A DNA stretch of 64,000 nt. Origin: Phragmites australis (taxonomy: Eukaryota > Streptophyta > Magnoliopsida > Poales > Poaceae). The DNA is taken from assembly GCF_958298935.1 (NCBI RefSeq), contig NC_084940.1, positions 18,347,146 to 18,411,145 of the forward strand, read 5' to 3'. Within the stretch, counting starts at the first letter, position 1; each line of letters opens with the position of its first letter. Both the position numbers and the translations under genes were made by a program. The notes under the pieces were generated by a model that made no database searches, was not told where the DNA came from, and saw only the letters and a list, made by a program, of their open reading frames with translations. Positions 36,691 through 46,599 of the stretch are shown piece by piece.

Positions 36691-38652
36691 TATAGTGACA
36701 TGGTTGACTTGCCCATGTGCGTAATTTTGTTGAGCGTGATTGTTTGGAGCTGGTGCTTGATTTCCATTGCGGTCTGGAGCTTGATACTAACCTGGCCTTG
36801 AAGCATTCCCATTGCCATTCTGCTTTGGGGTATTGTTGAGTTGCTTCTTCGGGCATTTATTGGCATAGTGCCCTTCTTCACCACAAACGAAACATGCTCT
36901 TCTAGTGGATGGTGCTTGATTGCCATTTTTCTGCTGGTATGCTGGTCGTGGTGCCTGACGAGGGGCTTGAAAGCTTGGGCACAAGACTTGCATCTGAGGC
37001 TTATTCTGATTCTGATTATGTTGATAGAACATCTGTCCATGCTGAGGTGGATTATAGCGGGAACGAGAGTGACTACTTGAGCCTTGGCCTTGAGAAGACA
37101 TCTTCCTCTTATGATCCATCTGGCGGCGTTTGTGTTCCACCACCAATGCTTTGTTCACCATAGCCTGGAAGATAGCAAAGTCTTGAGGAAGCAATGCATA
37201 ATGAATCCCATCATTTAGTCCTTCCAAGAAATGCTCCTACTTCTTCTCATCTATATCCACGTCTTCTGGGGCATACCATGACAATTGAGTGAATTTTGCT
37301 ACATATTCACTCACAGACATTGCCCCTTGCTTAAGCTCATGGAATTCCTTCAACTTGATCTTCATTGCTCCAGCTGGTATATGATGAATATGGAAACTAT
37401 TTCTAAATTCTACCCAAGTAATGGCTTGTGGATCTTCATGAGCATTGGAATAAGCATCCCACTAATCTGTGGTTGTTCCAAAGAGTTGATGTGAAGCGAA
37501 CAAGACCTTTTCCCTGTCATTGCACTGAGCTATCTAGAGTTTCTTCTCTGTAGCCTTTAACCAATCATCTGCATCCATTGGTTCTACGGCCTAGGAGAAC
37601 ATAGGTGGCTTGGTTCTCATAAATTCCCCCAACCTGTCCTATGGTGTAGGAGCTTGCATCTGTGCAGGGGCTTGCTGCGTATTTGCCATGGTCTGAGCTA
37701 ATCCCTGAAGGATATGCGTTTGCATAGCCTTCATGTGTTCCATGTTGAACTGAGGTGGCGGAGGTGGATGCGGCAGTTGCTGGTTATTATTGGTGCTGTT
37801 GTTGTTGAAATCAGTGCGGTGATTGCTCCTGATGTTCACTATCTGTTGGTTGCCAAGATACGAGCGGGGAACATAAGGATATAGCAAAGGTGGAAAGAAC
37901 ATGACAGGAACAGGTAGGACAAGAGCAAATAACTCCCAACTAATATTATATTATTAGAAAACTGATGCAGTATGGAGGAAGAAACTTCCACATTACACCC
38001 ACGATCATACAAAGATCCAACTCATAACAAGGTTCACACCATAGACACAACCACAACCGCAAACCTCAAACACAAACTGGGACAGACGACACAACAATCT
38101 AAATGATTTATTCTGCAGGGAACATCCACTTAACTCGATCCTACTCCTGGCCTGCTGGACCTGCTGGATTTGGAGCGCCTACTAGACCTACTGCAGCCTC
38201 TAGACGAATCCTCCTGCATGGAGGGGAACAGGGTGGTGCTGCCACTGGCATCTCCGAGGCCTTCTCTGGAACTTGGTTGGGGTCCTCCATTAGCATCTGA
38301 AGCTTGCGAATGCTCTACTCCTGCTCTGCGTGACACTGGTGTAGATCCTCAAGCTCATCGAGGGCTCTGTCAAGCTTGGCGTACAGGGCAGCATTGAGGC
38401 GGACCAACTCTTTGAGATAGCCAGATGGTTCATTGTTAACGGGCGTGAAGATGATCTCCTGACTTCCAGATGGACGCTGCAGAAACTTGACGAACTGAGT
38501 GAGGTAGACAACCTGCCTGTTCTTCTGGTAGAGAACAGCCAGAGCCTAGCGGGCGGCGTCCTCGATCCTAGCCTCGAAGGAACCTCGGGGGCGATGGCTG
38601 AGTGAACACAGTGAACCTGGTGAAGACCGTCGTCAGTAGGCTTCTCAAACAT
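36690..38652 (-). pseudogene. Element B gag
   Basis: The start is likely ATG at 38,652 (MFEKPTDDG). The capsid region is recognisable near 37,640-37,230 (PPMFS..AVEPMDADDWLKATEKKL, YAPEDVDIDEKK), followed by LEGLNDGIHYALLPQDFAIFQAMVNKALVVEHKRRQ. A CCHC zinc knuckle CFVCGEEGHYANKC is at about 36,903-36,862. Stops at about 37,636, 37,240 and 36,787 and frameshifts break the frame. The region 38,290-37,900 is only weakly gag-like. Confidence 0.75.
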
Positions 38653-38661
38653 GGTGACCTC

Positions 38662-40316
38662 TGTAGCAAAAATGACCCTATTAGGTCATGATTGTGATTT
38701 TGGTGATTAATGACAACATAGTCATCGGGACTAACATGTTTGGCAAAAATATATGTTAGTAGGTCTTATGGATGCAATACATCAAGAAGCCACCGCAGCC
38801 AGGACAAAGTTTGATTGAATTGGAAAAAGTCCCAGAGAAATTGTTCTCACCGGAAGGTTCGGTGCTGGAAGGATTTCACTCACCGGAGCATTTTATCCAG
38901 AGGCAATTTGCCTCACTAGATGATCCAGTGATATAGAGTGTACATGCTGGAGCAATTCTGTCAGAAGGAGTCAGAGTGGATTTCACTCACCGGAAGGTTC
39001 CGCGATCAGAGGATATGTATACCAAACTATTTAACAGAAGCTTGGTATTTTCAGAGGAAATGGATTATAAGGCACCGGATGATACGGTGATGGGATGGAT
39101 ATCACACCGGAGCATTTTGTGACTTGTGTCACGGTGCAGAAGACTATAACTCACCGGATAGTCTGGTGATGAAGTGATGCACACTGGAGGCTTCATCGGA
39201 GCATTTAACAGAAGGTGTGAAAAATTCAAAAAAGAAGAAGCTCAACACACCGGAAGGTCCGGCAATGAAGACAATGAACACCGAAGCAATTTACACATAG
39301 AGGCTATCAAAGATGAGAAGACTCAAGTGTACTCATCGGATAGTCCAATGATGGATTGAAGATTACACCAGATAATCCAGTGTTCAGAAGAACCTGAGTG
39401 GAGTTCCAACGGCTAGTTTCTGAGAATGTACACACCAGATGGTCCGGTGCTTGTACCTCTGTTAACGCCGGATCATCCGGTGTTTACAGAATATGTGAGC
39501 CGTTGGGATAACGGTTATTCCGCAAGGTTGAGGCTATAAATACCCCTCCACTCATTCATTTGAAGTTGCTGGAGTACAGAGAAACCCTTGTACACATAAG
39601 AAGACATCTAAGACATCCAAGAGCATAAAGTGTTCATCTAAGACAATTAAGTACACTATTAATCAGTGATTAGTGCTTATAGGCCTAGAGAGAAGAGTTG
39701 CTAAGTGCTGCAACTTAGAGTGTGGATCAAGAAATGATCCAAGCTTGTACCTCTTGGCACACCGACGCCTTGGAGTCTTTGTAACTCGCCGGTAACTTGT
39801 TGACACTCCGACTTGGTGTGGAGCTACGACATGAGGATTGTGAGGGGACGCAAAGGCCCTTATCTTTGTGACTAAAGCTCTGAAGTAAAGACGGCGTACA
39901 AGTGACCGGAAGAGAGGTTAGTGGTGAGACCTCGCCTTGGTGGCTTGGTGGCTCATCGTGCTTTAGGCATTGTCTTGGTGACTTGGTATCTCAAGAGCCG
40001 TGACTGGAAGAGACTTGGCGATTGGGAGCACATCTTTTGTGGAGGTCCAATGTGGACTAAGGGTGGCTTGTGTGCCACCGATACCACAGGATAAAAATCC
40101 ATCGTGTCGAGTTTGTCTCTCAACCTCATCTATGTTTTTGCATTTACTTACTTTCAATTTACCTTGCAATTCTTTTAAGAGGTAGAGTAGTCACACTAGA
40201 TAAGCCTAGAGCACATTTAGATAAAAATTGATATAAGCTTATCTTGTGAAAGTTTCGGAACAATAATTTTAAGTGTCCTAATTCACCCCATCTTAGGACG
40301 TCCTCGATTCCCTTCA
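38662..40316 (+). repeat. Solo LTR of a SIRE/Opie-type Copia element
   Basis: A 1,655-bp LTR from TGTAGCAAAAATGACCC to GATTCCCTTCA is flanked by perfect ACCTC duplications (38,657-38,661 and 40,317-40,321). It has the 'ttggtgattaatgacaacat' start and 'aagtgtcctaattcaccccatcttaggac' end that I associate with grass SIRE/Maximus-type LTRs (Opie/Ji of maize). A TATA box CTATAAATACCCC lies at about 39,533-39,545. About ten CACCGGA..TCCGGTG-like palindromes lie between 38,840 and 39,490. It sits just upstream of the gag ATG of element B. No internal Copia genes are present. Confidence 0.9.
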
Positions 40317-40711
40317 ACCTCTACTTTCCAGGAGTAACCACAACCTCCGAGGGGGACTCTGACTCCTTTGTAGTTTGGGGCGTCATGGAAACCAAAGCCC
40401 TGAAGAAAGTATCAAAGAGTGTGAGCGAAGTAGCTGACGTGCTATCCACCGGAATGGAACTTAGCAGGGGGTTGGTGCGCCCAAACAGCACCAACATGAA
40501 CCTTTTGCCCGGGGACTAGGACACTCTTGCACGGGGTGCTCTTCGTGCAGGCCATCTGTAGGTTGAAAACAAGAGGGTATCAGTAAAATATTTTCAATAA
40601 AGCAATAGAAAGAAAGCTCAAGGGTAACCAAAATTTTATAAATATAGCTTTTTATGAATTAACCCTTAACACGCGACCCTTTCTAACTACGATTGCATCC
40701 TACGATCAACA

Positions 40712-40726
40712 CAGCTCTGATATCAC
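40712..40726 (-). other. Primer-binding site of element B
   Basis: On the minus strand, TGATATCAGAGCTGT follows the LTR end (GGTTGTGACA) after four bases. It matches the initiator tRNA-Met complement TGGTATCAGAGC with one mismatch. Bases 40,322-40,711 are untranslated leader of B. Confidence 0.7.
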
Positions 40727-40729
40727 TTC

Positions 40730-42330
40730 TGTCACAACCAGTTTTAAGACCAAACCAAATGTGAACCATATGTATTTCAGGATCAGTTTACACATCCATA
40801 TAGTGACGTCATTTGTGGATAACAGGCACAGATCTCATTATTACAATGTTATTTAATACAAAATGACCACACGGGTCTAAAGAAAATTACAAGCTGCGGA
40901 AAAGAAACACAGCGCAACTCCACACCACAGGCAGTCGACCGGAAGCTCCACAAACCTAGAATTTTGCACCATCTTCAGGATATTCTTCAAAAGCTTGACC
41001 TTTGCAAGCGTGAGTATTTCCAATACTAAACAAGTGGGGGAAAGGTATGACATGGTGGCTTGAACTAAGATTTCCTATTCTCTAGGGTTTTATTTGCATA
41101 AAAGTCAGTTTTAGCCCTAAACTATAGAAAACCAGTTTTATTTAAAAAAGGAAAGAGGTGCAAAAAGATATATTTTAACCTCCAAGAATTCAACCATTTC
41201 TTAGCCATTGAAAACATCCACCCGACTAATCATGTGAGGGTCCATGCCGCTCATAACCGTGAGCACGGCTGAATATTCAGTTTCACACTCTGTAGAGTTT
41301 GTACACTTTACCCACGAGTTGTGATCAGCTCTTTTGTCGGTACCCGTCGGTACCTTACACACTTCTAAGGTGTGCACCAAGAGATCACTACGAGGCTTTT
41401 CCAAAGAGTCTCCCAGTATGCACTTGCCCATTGAGGTTTCACCGCCGTACATAAATGGAGTAACCCTCCACCCGAAAAACCCCCTCTTGTGCCAGGTAGA
41501 ATCGGGAAGTACCCCTTCCTTCTCTACACATCCAACTGGCTCATTCACCACTGGGAGAACGTCTAATTACTTAGCCAAGCCATACCATATAGGTCTCATG
41601 GTTGTACTGTTGTCATGGGTGGTCGCTCCACGAACCCTTTCTTAATATGGTCTGGGCAAGACCGCCAACTATCCCACATGGGTAATCACCAATTATATCC
41701 ATCCAAGAATATCCATGCCTGGAACACATCAACAGGCACACACAAACATATCCTTCTTGCCTAAAATCTAGATTCCCTATTGCTAATTCCCTTAACAACA
41801 TCAAATATCATAACATCCTTTCTACCTCAACTTTTAGTTTCAAAGCTCGGATTCATCATCTACAAACTACATGATCATCTAAAATCATGGCTAAGCATAA
41901 ACATGATTTTACTGAGAAATAAGCATCTACAAGTGTAAAGCCTGTATATAAATCTAGTGTTTGCCATACTACACATTTCATCACAAAAACAGCAGCATGT
42001 TTTGTAAAGATGGACATTATGATAAGACTGGGCTCGCAACATGGTCAAGACACTTTCCTTCGTCAAGGTGATGCACAGTTCCTTCAAAGTCTTCTTCCTG
42101 GAAATTCCAGAACTCTTGGACTGAATCGTCTACATGAGCACACAATCACACATAAGAATAGTACACCAGACTACACTAAAACTAGATAAAAACATTATAA
42201 AACAATTCTACACGTCGCTATGAGAATTTGAGCACAAAGATTGTCTAAATCGGAGCTATGAGCAAAACATTATGAGCATTTCAAGTTCTAGGATTGTTTC
42301 TGCAAATTTTACTTATTAACAAAGAATAAA
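40730..42330 (-). repeat. 5' LTR of element B, outer end truncated
   Basis: The inner end is TGTCACAACC at 40,730 (plus-strand reading). Reverse-complemented, the block at 42,240-42,100 aligns with 48,060-48,330 of the solo LTR in hAT-1 ('tagctccgattt', 'gacgtgtagaat', 'tttttatctagtttt', 'gaagactt'). Beyond about 42,330 the match stops and protease of A begins. Roughly half the expected LTR length is missing. Confidence 0.75.
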
Positions 42331-42349
42331 CCAATTATTATTATATTGA

Positions 42350-42755
42350 AAAGCTGGTTTATTGCACAATGATAATGGGGTACAACTCCGAATTTGTTCA
42401 GAGTTCCCCGTCTCAGAATTACATTGTAGGCGTATGGTACGTCCACAACGTCAAAGGTGATTACTTCAGTCTATGTTGCGGGGCCCTCGCCGAAGATGGT
42501 TGGGAGTTCTATCTGGCTTAGGGCATCAAGGGGGGCCCCGTTGAACCCCTGGAGGGGTCTATGGCCGGGTGAGAGCTGGCTCCGCAGGATGCAAAGCTGG
42601 TCGAAGTCATGTATGAATAGGAGGTCCGCTAAGCTGCCTCCGTCGACCAATACTCTCCGGACCTCAACTTCGGCGATGTTGGCTGAGATGACCAGGGCAT
42701 CGGAGTGAGGAAACTTCACCCCTTTGGAGTCATCAAAGGTGAATGTCATGGGGGG
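42350..42755 (-). pseudogene. Element A protease
   Basis: The minus-strand translation MTFTFDDSKGVKFPHSDALVISANIAEVEVRRVLVDGGSLADLLFIHDFDQL includes the retropepsin active-site loop (LVDGGS). It continues to ITFDVVDVPYAYNVILRRGTLNKFGVV, the usual Tat block after protease. The segment ends at about 42,350 beside element B. Confidence 0.7.
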
Positions 42756-44430
42756 CGTTGGGTCATTTGAAATGGTTTACCCCATGTGCATAGTCTCACC
42801 GCTGCCACTTTGAAGCGTAGCCGGAGTTATAGCGAGGACGACTTGTTTGCCCTGGGCCCTTTGGCCGTTGTATCGCTCTGTGGATGATCGAGGTAGAGGA
42901 GGTAAGGCCAGCTGCAAAGGGTTCTGTAAGGCTAGATGATCAACCTGTTGGCTTCCTGATGGCCTACGATCTTCAGACCGCTCGTCGATGGCGCCCTCAG
43001 CCGTGGCGAAGGCTGCCTACCTCCCAAGGTACTCCTCTCGGAAGGTTGTGAGGGTTCAGCAGTTGTCGGTGTTATGTCCCTGTCCTGCTCCATGTAGAGT
43101 GCACTAGGATTCCTCCTCGGGATACTGGCTCGGGGAGCGATTTTGCTCCGGGAAGGCTCCGGAGCATCCTCAGCCATGTCCTCTAGGACGATTTGGGTTT
43201 CGAAGCCCCACAACCTTGGTTGATGTTGTTGATGTTTCGGCGCTGTCACTGCCGCCCCCTTTGGGACACAGAGGTATGAGCCTCCTCGAAGCCCCTCTTC
43301 GCTGTGGGAGGGGGTACGTGTGATGATCCCTCCTGCGAATGTGACTTCTTGGGATCGATGCGGGAAGTCTCGGTAGCTCGCGAGAGCCTCCGGTGAAGTT
43401 TTTCCTCCTTTGCGTGTGCATATTCCTCAAACTTGCTCATGAGGACTTCCACCGTGCGTATGGGATGTCGGTTCAGCCGATCGTACATGGGTCCTTCGGC
43501 CAGACCCTGGGTTGCGGCATCGATGACCGAAGAGTCCGATATGCCCCTAATATAGGCCTTCATTTGGGAAAACCTTCGGAAGTAATCCCGGAGGGTTTCG
43601 TCTGGCTCGTGCCTGATAGTGAACAGGCTTCCGGAGGTCACCGGCTCGACAAAGGTGCCCTGAAAGTTGCTGCAAAATAGGTCTCGGAGTTGGGACTAGG
43701 CGTGAATGGCACCAGGATCCAATGCCCAGAACCAGCATATGGCTACCCCTTCCAGTGTGAGAGGGAAGCATTTAGCATGGTGGCTGGTCCACCTCCGTTG
43801 GCCTCTATGGAGAGGGCGTTGGAACGGACGAACTCATCAGGGTCCGAATCGTCCTTGAACTTAGGTAGCTTCAGGGTCCAAAAGCCCTCCAGGAAGGGTG
43901 TAGTCTGCAGGTCTGCTTGTAGGAGAGAGTCGTAGTCTTGTAGAGGATCCTCACGACATCGGCTCCGAGGCTTCGGAAGCTGAACGTGATGGTTCCTAGT
44001 GTCAAAGAGGTCATTGGCCCTTAGGGTCCAGGCCAGAGCAGTGCCGATCGTCACAGGGGCGGCAGTGGTCATGCGGGTAGCTTGCTGCTCAACCCATAGG
44101 GCCGTCTGTAGCTCCTCCATATGGGGCCAGGAGTTCTGCCAAGCATGATTGACGCTCGAGTGGAATGGTGTTTTCAGCGGTGGCACCGGCCGCAGCCCCT
44201 AGGGGCGTAGCAAGGGCCTCGCTATGCTGTTGCTATTGTTGCTGGGTCTCCAAGGAAGGGAGCCCTTCGGCGCCAGCCATAACTATGGTCGTGGCCGTAA
44301 GGCCCTCGTCCTCCCGGTTGGGGACCATCGTCGGCACGGCCTGTGCTTAGTCACCCAGACTTTCGCACAAGCATGACCAGGGGATCGACCGCCATCGCTG
44401 CGCCGCGGTAGTCTTCTTCTTGGGTGGCAT
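42756..44430 (-). pseudogene. Element A gag
   Basis: ATG at 44,430 opens MPPKKKTTAAQRWR. The capsid domain is split over frames: TLKLPKFKDDSDPDEFVRSNALSIEANGG (about 43,890-43,800), then GSLFTIRHEPDETLRDYFRRFSQMKAYIRGISDSSVIDAATQGLAEGPMYDRL (43,640-43,480) and EVLMSKFEEYAHAKEEKLHRR. Below 43,390 the sequence encodes a basic, Pro/Ser-rich tail. These blocks identify Tat gag. At least four stops or frameshifts are present. Confidence 0.75.
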
Positions 44431-44960
44431 CCTACCTCTCTTAGCACTTCTTTGTCCGAGTCCCTACGGACAGCGCGCAGTTGGAGCAAGAGATCATCTT
44501 ACTCTAACAAGTACGGCGAGAGTTTCTTCTAAGGAGGAAACTTAAGGTTGGAGAAGAAATTTGAGAGGAAGGGACACCGAAAATATATTGATAGTAGAAA
44601 AGATTGGTACTTGGTCTGATGGCCATAGCCCTATATTTATAGGGCTACCCCTGGCGTAGTGTACAACTTATCGCTAGGAGGCCACTGCTTAGGAGGCAGC
44701 GTCCGCTCGACCGGCCTCATCTTCAGCTTCCCATCCTTGCCCACCATGCCGCCGTCGAAAACATTGCAGACCCCATGCCTGTCTCCGTGTCCAGAAAAAA
44801 AAGCTCCTAAGTGTTTTGGAATGCATTAGGCACTTCGTCAAACAGTATTGGGTGTTATGGGTGGCCATTGTCTTCCGCAACCTGCACCATGCAGCGCGAT
44901 ATATACAGCATTCAAAACTTCGCGATAGCAATAGAAAAGAGAAGACTCAAGGATAATAAA

Positions 44961-45863
44961 GATTAATGGCTAAAAACAAGGTAGTTGCAGATCCATGAAT
45001 CGGCCTGATTCAATCACGATCAGAGGACCTCTGATTTTCTTTCTACCACGTCATGTGGGTCTATACCGTGATTTGGTGCTTGCCATTTCATCGAGCTGTT
45101 GGTGATCATCCATTGTCCAACCAGTAAGTGAGGGCACAACGAATTAGAAAGATTCTAAATCAGACACAGGGAGGGCAGGGGAGAAAAATCAATGGAAGAA
45201 CATAAAAATCAATCGATACAATAAAGTGCACTAACAAATCGATTGATCAACCATGATAGGGGAGGGCGGCGGGCTTCGGTGGAATGGGGAGGGCGACAGA
45301 GGGCTTGACAGGTGGAGCATGCAGCGGCGGATTGGCAAAGGGAGCGGCAGGCGCGTAGCGGAGCGGGGCATCTAACACGGTGACAGGGGAGAACGTCGTC
45401 CGAGCGGGTCATGCTGGCATCGCTAGGGCAGCGCCGGGGAAGGGTTGATGCATAAGGGACCGGGAGCAAGTGGGATCAAATGGACATTGGAGGGAACGAT
45501 TAGCACCATGACTTCTGCGATCCGGAGGAGAGGGAACAAATACTTTCGTGATTTCAGGAGGGTTGGGAGCACAGGGAGAAAGATTCGGTAGGCTTCCGAT
45601 CAAAAGCAGGACCATTGTATTGAACGATAATAATGGATAATTGGTATTATTTTTAAAAGAAAATGATGTCTAACTTTTTACGGTGACTATTAGATTAAGT
45701 TAGGTAGATGGTGAAGATAGTCTAAATCTCCTACAACTAATAAATTATACCGGAGTCTAGATAAGCCAATTAAAACACAACAATCAACATAACATCACAA
45801 GCAACAACTCCAACATAGTAGTGGGGTTAACAAACAACAGAAGCAGCAAGACCATGATCTATG
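44961..45863. other. Unassigned region with a GC-rich segment
   Basis: Bases 45,200-45,620 are GC-rich and, read on the minus strand, contain short frames rich in Pro, Arg and Ser (for example starting MVLLLIGSLPNLSPCAPNPP at 45,615). This resembles the 5' exon composition of grass genes, so it could be a captured or decayed first exon. I find no domain. Bases 45,640-45,860 are AT-rich with no recognised element. Confidence 0.35.
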
Positions 45864-46395
45864 ACATTTCTTAGAGACGGCCAAATGGGTCCTGCTCGAG
45901 GCATGGCCTGGCCTAAATAGTGACCGTACCTAACTGGTGGCACGATTAGCCCAATTAGCCCATTTCACCCTTTCAGCCCGTTTAACCTATTTAGCCTGTT
46001 TATTTTGAAAATATATCTGTTTATAGCCCCTTTCTTTTACCATTTTTAGCTATAAAAATACGAAAAAGAATCAAAAAATCACCAAACTTCACCTATAAAC
46101 AGGGCATCAGCCCCCTCCCCATTTCACACCAGAAATCTTGCTAGCTCTCTTGTGTGCTTCTCTTGTTCTTCTCTAAAGTTCTTGCAAATTTGCAATAATT
46201 TAGCAAAATTCATTGTAGTTATTTTCATATATCCAAAAATTCAAGATCCAACTTTAAGCTTGTTTGAAGAAATCAAGGTGCATATTTTGCATCTAACTAT
46301 CTACGTTCATTGGTTTAAATATTTTTAATCCTCTAGTCTTAATATTTCTTTATTGCTCTAATCTTAATATTTCCAATTTTTTCGTAGTTTCATTC

Positions 46396-46594
46396 ATGGA
46401 TCATGATACGTTCATCGATCATGATGTTTTTCTTAAAGGAATGGAAGGGGGCTTTGCACCCTTTGATAGCAGTGATGGGCCTAGGGGCGATAGTCAAAGT
46501 GAAACTCCAGCAACAACAACAGTAGAAGCTCCTCCATCGCCAGGCTCTACTTTGCACACGCGTCATCAAGCACCAATGCAAAATGATTACATCC
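46396..46594 (+). pseudogene. hAT-1 transposase, 5' part
   Basis: ATG at 46,396 begins MDHDTFIDHDVFLKGMEGGF, followed by a Ser/Pro/Thr-rich stretch (ETPATTTVEAPPSPGSTLHTRHQAP). The same start region and 'cc.tcg.caggctctac..tgcacac.cgtca.caagcacc' phrase occur in hAT-2 at 62,510-62,670. The frame is cut at 46,594 by the solo LTR and resumes at 49,584. Confidence 0.6.
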
Positions 46595-46599
46595 TTAGT

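Larger units (their letters stand above)
35615..42330 (-). mobile_element. Element B: Tekay/Del-type chromovirus with internal deletion
   Basis: The minus-strand order is 5' LTR remnant (42,330-40,730), primer site (about 40,726-40,712), leader containing a solo Copia LTR (40,316-38,662), gag (38,652-36,690), protease and first codons of RT (36,675-35,956), then directly 3' LTR remnant (35,955-35,615). Most of RT, all RNase H and integrase, and the first part of the 3' LTR are deleted. The gag knuckle CFVCGEEGHYANKC and protease LFDSGASQSFI are of the Tekay/Del type. The outer end of the 5' LTR is also lost. Confidence 0.8.
32410..44960 (-). mobile_element. Element A: decayed Tat-type Ty3/Gypsy element interrupted by B
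   Basis: The minus-strand order is leader and probable 5' LTR part (44,960-44,431), gag (44,430-42,760), protease (42,755-42,350), [B, 42,330-35,615], RT (35,614-34,600), RNase H (34,570-33,790) and integrase (33,720-32,480). About 150-200 residues expected between protease and RT are missing, so DNA was lost beside B. A minus-strand TATA-like CCTATAAATATAGG lies at about 44,629-44,642. I could not place exact LTR ends. No 3' LTR in the correct orientation is present. Confidence 0.65.
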
